From Amycolatopsis australiensis (GTDB lineage Bacteria > Actinomycetota > Actinomycetes > Mycobacteriales > Pseudonocardiaceae): a stretch of DNA of 64,000 bases. Every line of letters starts with the position of its first letter. The first letter of the stretch is position 1. The notes under the pieces were generated by a model. The model had not been told where the DNA came from. It did not search any database and saw only the letters and a list, made by a program, of their open reading frames with translations. The stretch is taken from contig NZ_FPJG01000006.1 in NCBI RefSeq assembly GCF_900119165.1, positions 8,284,001 to 8,348,000 of the forward strand. The letters are read 5' to 3'. This document shows positions 26,688-35,448 of this stretch, piece after piece. The translations under genes and the position numbers were made by a program.

Positions 26688-27892
26688 TGCTCACCACCCG
26701 GATCCGCGTCCAGGTCCTCGCGTTCGTAGTGATCTCGCTGGTCACCGTCGCGTTCGTGGGCGCGAACTACGCCGGGATCGGCCGGCTCTTCGGCGGCGGG
26801 TACACGGTGCAGCTGGAACTCGCCGAAGGCGGCGGCATCTTCACCGGCGGCGAGGTCACCTACCGCGGTGTCGCCGTCGGGCGGATCGGCGAACTCCGGC
26901 TGACACCGTCCGGGATGGAAGCGGACCTCGTCATCGACGGCTCCGCGCCGCCGATCCCGGCGAACGCGCAGGCCGTCGTGGCCAACCGGTCCGCCGTCGG
27001 CGAGCAGTACGTCGACCTGCAGCCGCGCACCGCCGACGGCCCGTACCTGAACGCCGGCTCGGTCATCCCGCGCGAGAAGACGACGCTGCCGATGCCGGTG
27101 CAGCACCTGCTCGGCGACCTCGACTCGCTGACCGCGTCCGTGCCGACCGGCGATCTGCGCACGGTCGTCGACGAGCTGGACGACGCGCTGCGCGGCACCG
27201 GCCCCGACCTGCAGGTCCTGCTGGACACGGCGACGTCGTTCACCAGGGACGCCGCGGCCAACCTGCCGCAGACGGCGAAGCTGATCGACGACGGCTCGAC
27301 CGTGCTGCGCACCCAGCTCGGCTCCTCCGCCGACTGGCGGTCGTTCACGAGCAACGCCAAGCTCTTCGCCGCGCAGCTGTCCTCTTCGGACGGTGACCTG
27401 CGCCGGCTGATCGCCGCCGCGCCGCCCGCCGCGTCCGAGCTGGGCTCGCTGCTGCGCGAGAACACCCCGGGGCTGCCGGTCCTGCTGGCCAACCTGCTCA
27501 CCACCGCGCAGGTGTTCCAGGCCCGCACCGGCCCGCTGGAGCAGCTGCTGGTCCAGACGCCGAAGGCGGTCGCGGCGACCTCGACCGTCTTCGCCCACGA
27601 CCAGGCCAACCTGGGGCTGGCCCTGACCTTCTACGACCCGCTCCCCTGCCGGGCCGGGTACGAGAGCACGCGGTACCGGCCCAGCACGGACACCTCGCCG
27701 CTGCCGTTCAACACCGGCGCGTCCTGCACGCTGGAGCCGGGCGACGCGTCGTCGGTGCGCGGCTCGCAGCACCTGCCGCACCTGCCGGTGCCGCCGGCCG
27801 CGGTCCCCGGCTCCGGTGGCGCCCCGCTCAGCGCGTCGCCCGGCCTGGCGGTGTCCCCGACCCTCGAGGAGATGCTGTGGCTGGGAAAGTGA
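26687..27892 (+). CDS. mceF: MceF-type protein
   Basis: The 401-residue last Mce protein has an N-terminal anchor (VQVLAFVVISLVTVAFVGANY), an MCE domain (GGEVTYRGVAVGRIGELRL and VGEQYVDLQP) and a helical domain. The C-terminal part is proline-rich and holds the two cysteines of the family. Its last 16 nt overlap the first Mce-associated gene. Confidence 0.92.
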   Translation: MLTTRIRVQVLAFVVISLVTVAFVGANYAGIGRLFGGGYTVQLELAEGGGIFTGGEVTYRGVAVGRIGELRLTPSGMEADLVIDGSAPPIPANAQAVVANRSAVGEQYVDLQPRTADGPYLNAGSVIPREKTTLPMPVQHLLGDLDSLTASVPTGDLRTVVDELDDALRGTGPDLQVLLDTATSFTRDAAANLPQTAKLIDDGSTVLRTQLGSSADWRSFTSNAKLFAAQLSSSDGDLRRLIAAAPPAASELGSLLRENTPGLPVLLANLLTTAQVFQARTGPLEQLLVQTPKAVAATSTVFAHDQANLGLALTFYDPLPCRAGYESTRYRPSTDTSPLPFNTGASCTLEPGDASSVRGSQHLPHLPVPPAAVPGSGGAPLSASPGLAVSPTLEEMLWLGK

Positions 27893-28392
27893 AGTGGCCG
27901 CTGCGGGCGGCGGTGCTCGCCGTGGTCGTCACCGCGGCCTTCGCCGGCTGGTCGGCGATCGGCTGGTACCGGGCGGCGCACAGCGAGGCACGCACCTACG
28001 GCACCGCGCGCGACGAGGCACTGGCCAGTGGCCGCGAGCTGGTCGCCCGCCTGTGCAGCCTCGACTACCACCGGCTCGACCAGGGGCTCGCGCAGTGGCT
28101 CGACGCGACGACCGGACCGCTGCACGACCGGCTGGCCCACACCGACGACGCCACGAAGAAGACGCTCACCCAGGACGCGACGGTGTCCACCGGCAAGGTC
28201 CTGGACGCGGCGGTGAGCGAGCTGGACGAGCATGCCGGGACCGCGAAGCTGCTGGCGTCGGTCGAGATCACCGCGCTGAAGGAGGGCGTGGCCCCGGCGA
28301 CCAAGCGCAACCGGTTCGCCGCGGGCCTCACCCGGACCGCGAGCGGCTGGAAGCTCAGCGCGCTCGACGAGCTGCCGGTGGGCGCCCGATGA
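27877..28392 (+). CDS. Mce-associated membrane protein 1
   Basis: The 171-residue protein has one N-terminal transmembrane helix (about residues 8-26) and an alpha+beta extracytoplasmic domain (LCSLDYHRLDQGLAQWLDATTGPLHD). This is the Mas-type layout found at the end of mce operons. Such proteins (e.g. Mam4A) stabilise Mce complexes. The GTG start lies inside the end of mceF. Confidence 0.85.
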   Translation: MAGKVKWPLRAAVLAVVVTAAFAGWSAIGWYRAAHSEARTYGTARDEALASGRELVARLCSLDYHRLDQGLAQWLDATTGPLHDRLAHTDDATKKTLTQDATVSTGKVLDAAVSELDEHAGTAKLLASVEITALKEGVAPATKRNRFAAGLTRTASGWKLSALDELPVGAR

Positions 28393-28949
28393 GCACCGCG
28401 ACGGAAGAAGAAGCCGAGGTCATCATCGAGACGGCCGGACCGCGGCGCCGCCGGTTGCTCCTGCCGCTGCTCGTCGCCGTGTCGGTGCTGCTGGCCGCCG
28501 CGGGTGTGGTGTTCACCGTCGCGGCGCGGTCGGCGGCGGACGACCCGGCCGCGGCCAACCGCGCGCTGACCGACGTCGGGGCCACCGCCGAGGTGAACTC
28601 GGCGGTGACGCTGGCCCTCAACCGGATCTTCTCCTACTCCTACGACCGGACCGACGTCACCGCGCAGGCCGCGCGGGACGTCCTGCGCGGCGACGCCCGC
28701 ACCACCTACGACCGGCTGTTCGCCCAGGTGAAAGAAAAGGCACCGGCCCAGAAACTGGTGCTGACGACCCGGGTGACGTCTTCGGCCGTTCAGGAGGTCC
28801 GCGACGGCCGGGCCCGGCTGCTCGTGTTCCTCGACCAGTCGGCCACGCGCGCGGACAACAATTCCAGCAGTTCCGCGGCCGCCCAGCTTTCGGTGACCGC
28901 GGAACGCGAGGGCAATGCCTGGAAAATCACCGGGCTCACACCTCGCTGA
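28389..28949 (+). CDS. Mce-associated membrane protein 2
   Basis: This 186-residue protein has an acidic N-terminus, one transmembrane helix (about residues 22-45) and a soluble domain with NRALTDVGATAEVNSAVTLALNRIFSY and LLVFLDQSATR, typical of the second Mas protein. It starts at ATGA overlapping the previous stop. It is the last gene of the tightly overlapped ten-gene mce operon. Confidence 0.85.
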   Translation: MSTATEEEAEVIIETAGPRRRRLLLPLLVAVSVLLAAAGVVFTVAARSAADDPAAANRALTDVGATAEVNSAVTLALNRIFSYSYDRTDVTAQAARDVLRGDARTTYDRLFAQVKEKAPAQKLVLTTRVTSSAVQEVRDGRARLLVFLDQSATRADNNSSSSAAAQLSVTAEREGNAWKITGLTPR

Positions 28950-28990
28950 TCCCGTTTTTCCACCGCTGCACAATGCGAAGGAGAGTTGGC

Positions 28991-29659
28991 ATGCCTGTTG
29001 TCCCGCGCACTCGGAAGAACGGCCGGAAATGGGGCCGCGCGGCCGCGGTCACGGCCGTGGCGGGCGTCGCGCTGAGCGTCGTCACCGCCGTTCCGGCCTC
29101 GGCCGACGTGGTCGAGATCCCGGTGGGCTACACCGTCACCGGCAGCACCGTGGTGAAGAAGACCGGCAGCGCGATGACGCTCGGCCCCGGCAACCTCGAC
29201 GGCGCGCTGGTCATCGACGACCAGACCGGCTCGGTCGGCCTGCGCGCGAACCTGACACTGCCGCCGTCGCAGGCGAACATCTCGCTGGTGTCGGGCGTGT
29301 TCAAGATCAAGGCGAAGGTCAAGATCACCCCGACCGGCCCGGCGACCGGCACCATCGCCGGCGGCACGCTGACCACGCACGCCCAGGCGAACATGGAGAT
29401 CTACGACATCTGGGCCGGCCTGCTGGTCCCGGTCGTCCCGGTGCCGACCGTGCCGGGCAGCTGCAAGGCGAGCAAGCCGCTCGACCTGGACCTGAGCGCC
29501 GGCGACGTCGACATCTTCGGCCCGAAGATCACCGTCACCGGCACCTACACCATCCCGGAGTTCAAGAACTGCTTCATCGCCGACCTGGCGCTGGGCGCAC
29601 TGGTCTCCGGGCCGGGCAACACGATCTCGCTGGACCTGGTCTCCAAGAACGCGGGCTGA
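28991..29659 (+). CDS. Secreted beta-rich protein of unknown function, end of the mce operon
   Basis: The 222-residue protein has a twin-basic signal peptide (residues 1-38, cleavage near PASA-DVV). The mature domain is made of alternating hydrophobic and polar residues, suggesting an all-beta fold, with two cysteines (GSCKAS and KNCFIAD) likely paired. AAGGAGAG provides a strong ribosome site 41 nt after the mce operon, so it may be co-transcribed. I do not recognise a named family. Its position suggests an exported partner of the Mce importer, such as a lipid-binding or envelope protein; that is inference only. Confidence 0.75.
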   Translation: MPVVPRTRKNGRKWGRAAAVTAVAGVALSVVTAVPASADVVEIPVGYTVTGSTVVKKTGSAMTLGPGNLDGALVIDDQTGSVGLRANLTLPPSQANISLVSGVFKIKAKVKITPTGPATGTIAGGTLTTHAQANMEIYDIWAGLLVPVVPVPTVPGSCKASKPLDLDLSAGDVDIFGPKITVTGTYTIPEFKNCFIADLALGALVSGPGNTISLDLVSKNAG

Positions 29660-29666
29660 CCCGGTC

Positions 29667-29708
29667 CGCGAAGAGGGGGCTTCCCGCCCGGGAAGCCCCC
29701 TCTTCGCG
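29667..29708. terminator. Bidirectional terminator, perfect 20-bp stem
   Basis: A perfect inverted repeat (CGCGAAGAGGGGGCTTCCCG, 2-nt centre, then its complement) lies between the convergent secreted-protein and RCC1 genes. It should end transcription from both sides and closes the mce unit. Confidence 0.9.
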
Positions 29709-29716
29709 TGGCCCGC

Positions 29717-30664
29717 TCAGCAGGGCGCGGACGGATCGGCCTTGAGCGCGACGGTGAACCGGTCGCCCGACGAGACGGACAGGAACGGGCCGCACAGCCC
29801 CCAGCCCGCCGGGTCGCTTTCGGACACGTCGTCGGATCCCCAAGCGACGTAATCCCCGTTGCTCTTGAGCGCGAAGCTGAACGTCCAGCCCGCCTCGATC
29901 GCGACGACGTCCGACAGCGCCGCCTCGGGCACGTCGGCCTGGTGGTTGTCGTTGCGGCCCCAGGCGATCACCCGGCCGTCCTTGAGCGCGAGGCTGTGCT
30001 GGTGGCCGGCGGACACGGCGGTCACGCCCGATTTCGCCTCGGCCGGCACGTCGGTCTGGCCGTGGTCGTCGGCGCCCCAGGCGAGCACCTCGCCGTTCTT
30101 GATCGCCAGGCTGTGGTCGCCGCCGGCGGACACGGCGGTGACCCCGGAAGCCGCCGCGGGCGGGACGTCCGAGCGCAGGCCCCAGCCGATCACCCGGCCG
30201 CCGGCGGTCAGGGCGAGGTTGTGCATGGCGCTGGTGGAGATGGCGGTGACGCCGGACTTCGCCTCGGCCGGCACGTCCGTCTGGCCGTACCAGTCGTTGC
30301 CCCAGGCCAGGACGGCGCCGTCTTTGAGCGCGAGCTCGTGGCCCCAGCCGGCGGCGATCGCGGTGACACCCGAGGCCGCCGCGCCGGGGACCTCGGTCTG
30401 GCCGAAGTTGTTGTCGCCCCAGACCAGGACGCGGCCGTCCTTGAGGCCCATGGCGTCCAGCCCGCCCATGGAGACTTCGCTCAGCCCCTCGGCCGCTTCC
30501 GGCGGCGGGCCCAGGATGTAGTTCGAGAACCCCCATTCCACGACACCGCCGGTGACCGGTGCCTGCGCGGAAGCGGACGCGCCCGGCACCACCGGCACGG
30601 CGGCCAGCGTGACGGCGAGCAGCACGGAGGCCCGGCGGTGGGCGATGCGGAAACGGGCGGCCAC
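29717..30664 (-). CDS. Secreted RCC1-repeat beta-propeller protein
   Basis: The 315-residue protein has a signal peptide (about residues 1-34, ending ASASA). Five or six RCC1-like repeats of about 42 residues follow, with the recurring pattern SGVTA(I/V)SAG..HSLALK(D/N)G.V.AWG. Two cysteines sit near the C-terminus. The GTG at 30664 was chosen because AAGAGG precedes it; a GTG twelve codons earlier is open. RCC1-type propellers mediate protein or ligand binding; no enzymatic motif is seen. It is convergent with the mce unit and divergent from the next secreted gene. Confidence 0.83.
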   Translation of the reverse strand: MAARFRIAHRRASVLLAVTLAAVPVVPGASASAQAPVTGGVVEWGFSNYILGPPPEAAEGLSEVSMGGLDAMGLKDGRVLVWGDNNFGQTEVPGAAASGVTAIAAGWGHELALKDGAVLAWGNDWYGQTDVPAEAKSGVTAISTSAMHNLALTAGGRVIGWGLRSDVPPAAASGVTAVSAGGDHSLAIKNGEVLAWGADDHGQTDVPAEAKSGVTAVSAGHQHSLALKDGRVIAWGRNDNHQADVPEAALSDVVAIEAGWTFSFALKSNGDYVAWGSDDVSESDPAGWGLCGPFLSVSSGDRFTVALKADPSAPC

Positions 30665-31026
30665 GGCATCCTCTTTCGCTGAATCGATTCCCGCGTTCAC
30701 GGTGCGCGCGTGGTATCGATAGTAACGCGGACAACGGCCGATCGAAACGCGGTCGCGTATTTGTCAAAATCGCACCAAGGTCATCACACCACTACTCCGG
30801 CGTTGACAAGAACCGCGCCGGGCAAACGCCGGTGGAAACCGACCAGGTGACATCCTTGTTGCGCAACCGACTGGCGAGTAACCTCATTTCTCACAGCCAC
30901 CTCGCGAGGGTTGCGGCTGCACCAGGAATACACCCGGGGGAATTCGCGGTACCGCTTCGGTCCGCGGGGCGCGTGGGCGGCGCCCGCCCGAGACGTCAAC
31001 TGGATGATCGAAGGAGATTGACAGTC
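30665..31026. promoter_or_regulatory. Divergent regulatory region with TTGTCA/TGACAA motifs
   Basis: No gene is visible in this 362-bp gap. TTGTCA (30761-30766) and TGACAA (30804-30809) match the motif seen upstream of the mce operon and pucR. A candidate plus-strand promoter is TTGTTG (30856-30861), 17 nt, TAACCT (30879-30884). The palindrome GTTGCGCAAC (30858-30867) overlaps its -35, and about 140 nt of leader would precede the secreted-protein gene. Confidence 0.4.
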
Positions 31027-31647
31027 ATGACCCGACTCAGGAACCTGTCCCTCAAAGCAGTCACGACCGCGGCCGCGGTCAGCGCGTTCGGCATGGCGCT
31101 GACCGGCGTGGCCTCGGCCGACACCGCCTACAACGCGGCGGCCACCTACCGGTGCACCTTCCCGGGCATCCCGCAGCAGGACGTGGCGATCACCGCGTCC
31201 CTGACCGGGCCGGACTCCGTCCCCGCGGGCACCACCGTCACGCCGGGCAACGTCGGTGGCACCGCGACCATCTCGGCCGCGGTCCACACGCTGCTGACCG
31301 CCGTCGGCTACGACGGCATCCGCGGCACGGCGACGGTCCCGGTGACCGCCGCCCGCGGCACGGTTTCCGGACCGGCCAGCGGCCTGAGCATCCCGGAGAC
31401 GATCTACCCGGCCGGCGGCCCGATCACGGTGGTCATCAGCCAGGTGGCGACCTCGTCGATCCCCACCTACACGGCGCCGGCGACCGCGGGCAGCGACACG
31501 CTCTCGCTCGGCACGCCGATCACCGCGGCCCTGCAGTTCCACAAGGCCTCCGGCAACACCTGGGCGAACTGGAACATGAGCTGCACGCCGAAGACGACGA
31601 GCCCGGCGCAGAACCTGGCGTTCTCGCCGAACTTCGTCATCACCTGA
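31027..31647 (+). CDS. Secreted protein, probable DUF6801 family
   Basis: The 206-residue protein has a clear signal peptide (residues 1-31, ending ASA). A beta-rich domain beginning AATYRCTFPGIPQQDVAITASLTGP resembles the actinobacterial DUF6801 proteins. Two cysteines (YRCTF and MSCTP) flank the domain. AAGGAG lies 11 nt before the ATG. A strong hairpin follows the stop. It neighbours a second, larger secreted protein that begins in a similar way, and both lie near the mce operon. No function is known to me. Confidence 0.75.
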   Translation: MTRLRNLSLKAVTTAAAVSAFGMALTGVASADTAYNAAATYRCTFPGIPQQDVAITASLTGPDSVPAGTTVTPGNVGGTATISAAVHTLLTAVGYDGIRGTATVPVTAARGTVSGPASGLSIPETIYPAGGPITVVISQVATSSIPTYTAPATAGSDTLSLGTPITAALQFHKASGNTWANWNMSCTPKTTSPAQNLAFSPNFVIT

Positions 31648-31666
31648 CAGCGCTGAACCAGCACGC

Positions 31667-31702
31667 CCGTAGGGATGGCCGGGGCCCCGGCCATCCCTAC
31701 GG
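31667..31702 (+). terminator. Hairpin between the two secreted-protein genes
   Basis: CCGTAGGGATGGCCGGGG is followed at once by its perfect complement, an 18-bp inverted repeat, then CTCGTTTCC. Because a same-strand gene follows, it may be an attenuator as well as a terminator. Confidence 0.85.
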
Positions 31703-31735
31703 CTCGTTTCCCCGTGGCACGGACAGGAGCACGGC

Positions 31736-33166
31736 ATGGCCCCACGGCTGACCCGGCGGACGGCGGTCCGCGGCGCGCTGGCGCTGGTGTGCGCGGTGTC
31801 GGTCACCACCGGCGCGTTCACCGGGACCGGCTCGGCCGCGCCCGGGACGGCGGCCACGGAGGCCGCACCGGACGGCCGCGCGGTCACGAAGACGATCACG
31901 GCGTCCTGCCCCTTCGCCGACCCGGTGGGGCCGGTGAAGCTCGACGTGAAGACCGAGGCCACGCTGCCCGCCTCGATGACGACGGGCAAACCGGCGGCGA
32001 TCGACGGCCTGTCCGTGTCGTTCGCGCTGCCGCGTGCCGCCGCCCAGCAGCTGCTCGGCACCGGCGCCGCCCTCGAAGGTGGGCTGACCTTCCAGCTGCT
32101 GCTGGAGCAGGGCAAGAGCAAGGACGCACTCGTCGTCCCGCTGACCATCGCCGCCACCCCGATGCCGCCCGAGGGCGATGTTCCGCTGGTGGCCAAGGGA
32201 AAGCTCGCCGCGTTCTCGCCGTCCGCGGCCGGGGTGCTGCGGATCCGGCTGAGCGCACCGGAACTCGCGCTGGGCCCCACGGGCGCGCCCGCCGGTCACC
32301 CCGCCGAGCAGGTGGCCTGCACCACCGACGGCGGCCAGGACCTGTCCTTCGGCACGATCGCCGTGCTGGCGGCCACCACACCGCCGTCCGGGAAGCCGGC
32401 CCCGGACAAGAAGGCCACGCCGTCGCCCCGGCCGGGCACCCCGCGGCGGCATTCCCTGCTGGCGGAAGAGCCACCGGCGGACGACACCGTCACCACGGTG
32501 CTCCCGTTGCAGCCGAACCAGGTCAACGCCACCAGCACGGTCGTCCGGACCGGCACGGTCGTGCGCAGCTCGGCCGCCGCCCTGATCAACGGCGTCTGGC
32601 GGCAGGTCACCGACCCGAACGGCACGCCGCTGTCGAGCGACATCACCGGTGAGATCGCGCTCGCGCCGGTGCGGGTGTCGTTCCTCGCCTACGGGTTCCT
32701 CCCGGTGAGCGCGACCGTCGAGTTCCTGCCACCGGACTACCGCAACGGCAGGCTGATCCACTCGGCGGGCACGCTCTTCAACGGTGTCCTGCGCGACCAC
32801 CTCGACGTGGTGGCCCGGCTGAGCGACGTCGAGATCAACGGCGCCCCGCTGCGCGTCGGGCCCGGTTGCGTGACGAAGGAGCCGGCGTCGATCGACATGA
32901 TGGGCCCGTACGACCCGTTCTCCAGCGGCGAGATCGGCACCGACCCGGCCAATCCCGACCCGAAGTACCGCGGCTTCCGGCTCCCGGAGTTCACCGGCTG
33001 CGGCGTGGACGAAAAGCTCAGCTCGGTGTTCAGCGGCCTCACCTCGGGCGACGGCAACCAGGCGCACGCGAGCCTGGCGATCATCGCCCTGTGCACCGAA
33101 GCCGACCACCGCAACTGCCCGCCGGTGATGCCGATCCCGGCCGCGGTGTTCCGCGCCGGCCGCTGA
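31736..33166 (+). CDS. Large secreted protein, probable DUF6801 domain
   Basis: This 476-residue exported protein has a twin-arginine-like N-terminus (RLTRRTAVRGALAL). An N-terminal beta-rich domain follows (residues about 50-205), beginning TITASCPFADPVGPVKLDVKTEATLPA and holding CTTDGG, the DUF6801-like pattern. After a Pro/Lys-rich linker (about 215-245) comes a C-terminal domain of about 230 residues with four cysteines, which I do not recognise. AGGAG precedes the ATG. It is the second of two consecutive DUF6801-like genes beside the mce operon, which suggests an envelope role. Confidence 0.72.
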   Translation: MAPRLTRRTAVRGALALVCAVSVTTGAFTGTGSAAPGTAATEAAPDGRAVTKTITASCPFADPVGPVKLDVKTEATLPASMTTGKPAAIDGLSVSFALPRAAAQQLLGTGAALEGGLTFQLLLEQGKSKDALVVPLTIAATPMPPEGDVPLVAKGKLAAFSPSAAGVLRIRLSAPELALGPTGAPAGHPAEQVACTTDGGQDLSFGTIAVLAATTPPSGKPAPDKKATPSPRPGTPRRHSLLAEEPPADDTVTTVLPLQPNQVNATSTVVRTGTVVRSSAAALINGVWRQVTDPNGTPLSSDITGEIALAPVRVSFLAYGFLPVSATVEFLPPDYRNGRLIHSAGTLFNGVLRDHLDVVARLSDVEINGAPLRVGPGCVTKEPASIDMMGPYDPFSSGEIGTDPANPDPKYRGFRLPEFTGCGVDEKLSSVFSGLTSGDGNQAHASLAIIALCTEADHRNCPPVMPIPAAVFRAGR

Positions 33167-33173
33167 GCCGCGG

Positions 33174-34451
33174 CTACCGTGCGGTCCACTGTGGACGTGC
33201 GCCGCCGGTGCGGGGCGACGGCAGCAGTTCGCTGACCGGGTAGCGCAGCGGCAGCGGCGCCGCACCCGCGCGCAGCGCCAGCTCCATCTCGAAGCGCGCC
33301 GCCGGGTCGCGGAGCTTTTCGCCGAACGTCGCCTGCAGCTGGCGCATGCGGTAGCGGACCGTCTGCGGGTGCACGCCGAGGCGCTCGGCGATCTCCACCA
33401 CGTTGCCCTGGCTGTCCAGCCACGCCCGCAGCGTCTCCAGCAGCCGTTCCTGCTGCTTGCCCGTCAAGTCGGCCAGCGGCGCGAACAAGCGGCTCCGCAG
33501 GGTGCCGACCAGGCCGGTGTCGGAGTTGACCAGCAGCGTCGCCAAGTGCTCTTCCGCGCGCAGCACCGGACGCGGTGTCAGCACGCCGCGTTCGGCCAGC
33601 TGCAATGCGTTCCGGGCCCAGCGCAGGGAATCCGCCACCGACGCGAGCGGGACGCACGGGCCGATCGAGAGCCGGCAGTCCGGCAGCGCCACCTGCAGCG
33701 TCGCCAGCCGGGCGCCACCGAGCTCGCCTGGAACCACCAGTTTCGCGTCCGGCGTGTCCAGCTCGGCGAGGATGTCCGCGTCCAGGCCCGCGTGGCGGCG
33801 GGCCGGGGCGACGCCGCCGGACGGGCTGACGGCCACCGGGGTCGCGTCGGCGGGCACCGGCCAGCCGATCAGCTGGGCCAGCTCGGCGATCGCCTTCGGC
33901 GAGGCCGGTGGCGTCTCGAGGATCAGGTGGAGAAGCTTGCGGCGCCAGGTTTCCAGCGCGCCCGCCGTGCGCGCCTTCGCCTCCAGGTACCCGTCGAGCG
34001 CGACGGAGGCGAGTTCGTCCATGAACGCCAGCATCGCGTCGGCCAGCTGGGACATCACCGCCGAGGAAAGCCCGCTTCGCCGCCCGACACGCATGATCCG
34101 CCGCCACGACACGCGCGCGCCGACGCGGTACGCCGACTGCAGCGTGTCGAGGCTGCGGCCTTCCCGCATTTCGTTCTGCCCCAGCCGGTGGTGCACTTCG
34201 TGGGACTGTTCCTTCGACACGGTCGGGTCGGCGATCTGGGCGACGAACAGCGTGATCGCGTATTCGACGCCGGCCCGGATGGACTTGCCGTAGGGCCCGT
34301 CGAGCGGCCGGGCGTAGGCGGGAATGGTCGCGCGGATCTCGTCGACGATCTCGGCCGCGAGGCTGGCCAGCTCCGGACGCAGGATGTCGGCGAGCTTGCG
34401 GGGCAGCGGGGCGGGCGGCGCAGCGTGTTCGAATCCGCGCTCCACCGACAT
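33174..34451 (-). CDS. PucR-family transcriptional regulator
   Basis: The 425-residue protein has an N-terminal helical sensor domain (RsbRD-like, residues about 20-180), a middle region and a C-terminal PucR-type helix-turn-helix (NVVEIAERLGVHPQTVRYRMRQLQATFG, about residues 362-392). The ATG at 34451 has AAGGAG nearby; the frame continues upstream without a ribosome site. It is convergent with the last secreted-protein gene, 8 nt away. PucR-type activators often sit beside the genes they control, so it is the best candidate regulator of the mce / secreted-protein cluster. Confidence 0.88.
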   Translation of the reverse strand: MSVERGFEHAAPPAPLPRKLADILRPELASLAAEIVDEIRATIPAYARPLDGPYGKSIRAGVEYAITLFVAQIADPTVSKEQSHEVHHRLGQNEMREGRSLDTLQSAYRVGARVSWRRIMRVGRRSGLSSAVMSQLADAMLAFMDELASVALDGYLEAKARTAGALETWRRKLLHLILETPPASPKAIAELAQLIGWPVPADATPVAVSPSGGVAPARRHAGLDADILAELDTPDAKLVVPGELGGARLATLQVALPDCRLSIGPCVPLASVADSLRWARNALQLAERGVLTPRPVLRAEEHLATLLVNSDTGLVGTLRSRLFAPLADLTGKQQERLLETLRAWLDSQGNVVEIAERLGVHPQTVRYRMRQLQATFGEKLRDPAARFEMELALRAGAAPLPLRYPVSELLPSPRTGGARPQWTAR

Positions 34452-34589
34452 CGCAGCTCCTTCGCTCCGCCCCGGGATCCCGGCGCGCGCACCGCGCGGC
34501 CGGGCACCCCGCGCCTGGTGCGGGGTGACACCGGACACATCGAAAAAGTAGTCCTGAACGTGTCATCCGTTCGAAGGGAAACCGATTTC

Positions 34590-34607
34590 TTGTCATCTTC
34601 GTGACAA
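34590..34607. promoter_or_regulatory. Perfect dyad TTGTCA-N6-TGACAA upstream of pucR
   Basis: This 18-bp site is the most symmetric example of the hexamer that also occurs upstream of yrbEA and in the secreted-protein divergent region. It lies about 140 bp before the pucR start. It is the natural candidate for a PucR autoregulatory operator. Confidence 0.5.
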
Positions 34608-34721
34608 ATTCACGGAGGCAGGCTGCGGAAGGCTGACAATCCGGCGACCGACTGCCCGTGACCGTGCGTACGAACGGCCGAACCCTCCAACGAGGCGGCC
34701 GCGCCGCGGTTACGCGGCCGT

Positions 34722-34745
34722 CTTGTATCATGCTATTGATACAAG
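34722..34745. promoter_or_regulatory. Operator dyad of the GntR (YtrA-type) operon
   Basis: CTTGTATCA, six nt, TGATACAAG is a perfect 9-bp inverted repeat ending 13 nt before the ATG of the membrane-protein gene. It contains TATCAT, a plausible -10. Operators of this kind (TTGTATCA-type half sites) are typical autoregulatory targets of YtrA-subfamily GntR repressors. Confidence 0.7.
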
Positions 34746-34758
34746 CGAGGAGGTCCGC

Positions 34759-35448
34759 ATGCCGTGGGACAACGTGCTCGGCGTCGCGCTGGTGACGGGA
34801 CTGGCCGGCCTGGCGATCCTGATCGTGCTCTGGCCCGGTGAGAAGCACGGAAAGCGCTTGCTGCGCCGCTGGGGCGTGCCGGATCCGGACCCGGCCGAGG
34901 TCGCGCTCGCCGTCCGCTACCTCAAGCGCCGCCGGCTCTGGTACCCGTGGCTGTTCCTCGCGATCCCGCCGCTGCTGGACCGGACGGCCGGCTCGCTGTT
35001 CACGACGTTGATGCTGGGCGGCCTGATCGCCGAACTGCTGGCGCAGCGGCCGTCGCGCGGCCCACGCCGCGAAGCCGTGCTCTCCCGGCGCACGCTGACC
35101 GGGCTCGTGCCGGCGTGGGCGCTCGGGATGAGCGTGCTGGCGGCGGCCGGGTCGATCGTCAACCTCGCCAGGACCGACCGCTGGACTTCGCTGGCGGTGT
35201 CGGCGGGCGCGTTCGTGGTCGCGTGGGCGATCGCGCTGCTCGCGGTGCGCCGCCCGGCCGCCGGTGACCGGGCCGACCTCGCGCTGCGCTGCCGCAGCGC
35301 GCGCGTGGCGATCGGGCTGGGCATCGCGACGTGCGCGGCCGCCGGCGGCCCGGTCCAGTCCTTCGGCGCGCTCCTGACGGTCGTGGGCGCGCTGGTGGTG
35401 TTCTCGGCGGTCGTGGCCCCGATGAAGCAGGTGCCCGCGCCGGCGTGA
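34759..35448 (+). CDS. Multi-pass membrane protein co-expressed with a GntR regulator
   Basis: The 229-residue protein has an N-terminal helix (about residues 5-24), a basic cytoplasmic stretch (GEKHGKRLLRRWG) and five or six further transmembrane helices. GAGGAGG lies eight nt before the ATG. Its stop overlaps the GTG of the GntR gene (GTGA). I recognise no transporter motif or named family. YtrA-type operons normally encode ABC transporters; here a single polytopic protein takes that place. Confidence 0.82.
   Translation: MPWDNVLGVALVTGLAGLAILIVLWPGEKHGKRLLRRWGVPDPDPAEVALAVRYLKRRRLWYPWLFLAIPPLLDRTAGSLFTTLMLGGLIAELLAQRPSRGPRREAVLSRRTLTGLVPAWALGMSVLAAAGSIVNLARTDRWTSLAVSAGAFVVAWAIALLAVRRPAAGDRADLALRCRSARVAIGLGIATCAAAGGPVQSFGALLTVVGALVVFSAVVAPMKQVPAPA

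Larger units (their letters stand above)
34452..34758. promoter_or_regulatory. Upstream region of pucR and the ytrA-type operon
   Basis: No gene is visible in these 307 bp. The region holds a perfect dyad TTGTCA-TCTTCG-TGACAA (34590-34607) and a further TGACAA (34634-34639), facing pucR. A separate dyad (34722-34745) lies next to the membrane-protein gene. The region separates two divergent transcripts. Confidence 0.5.
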
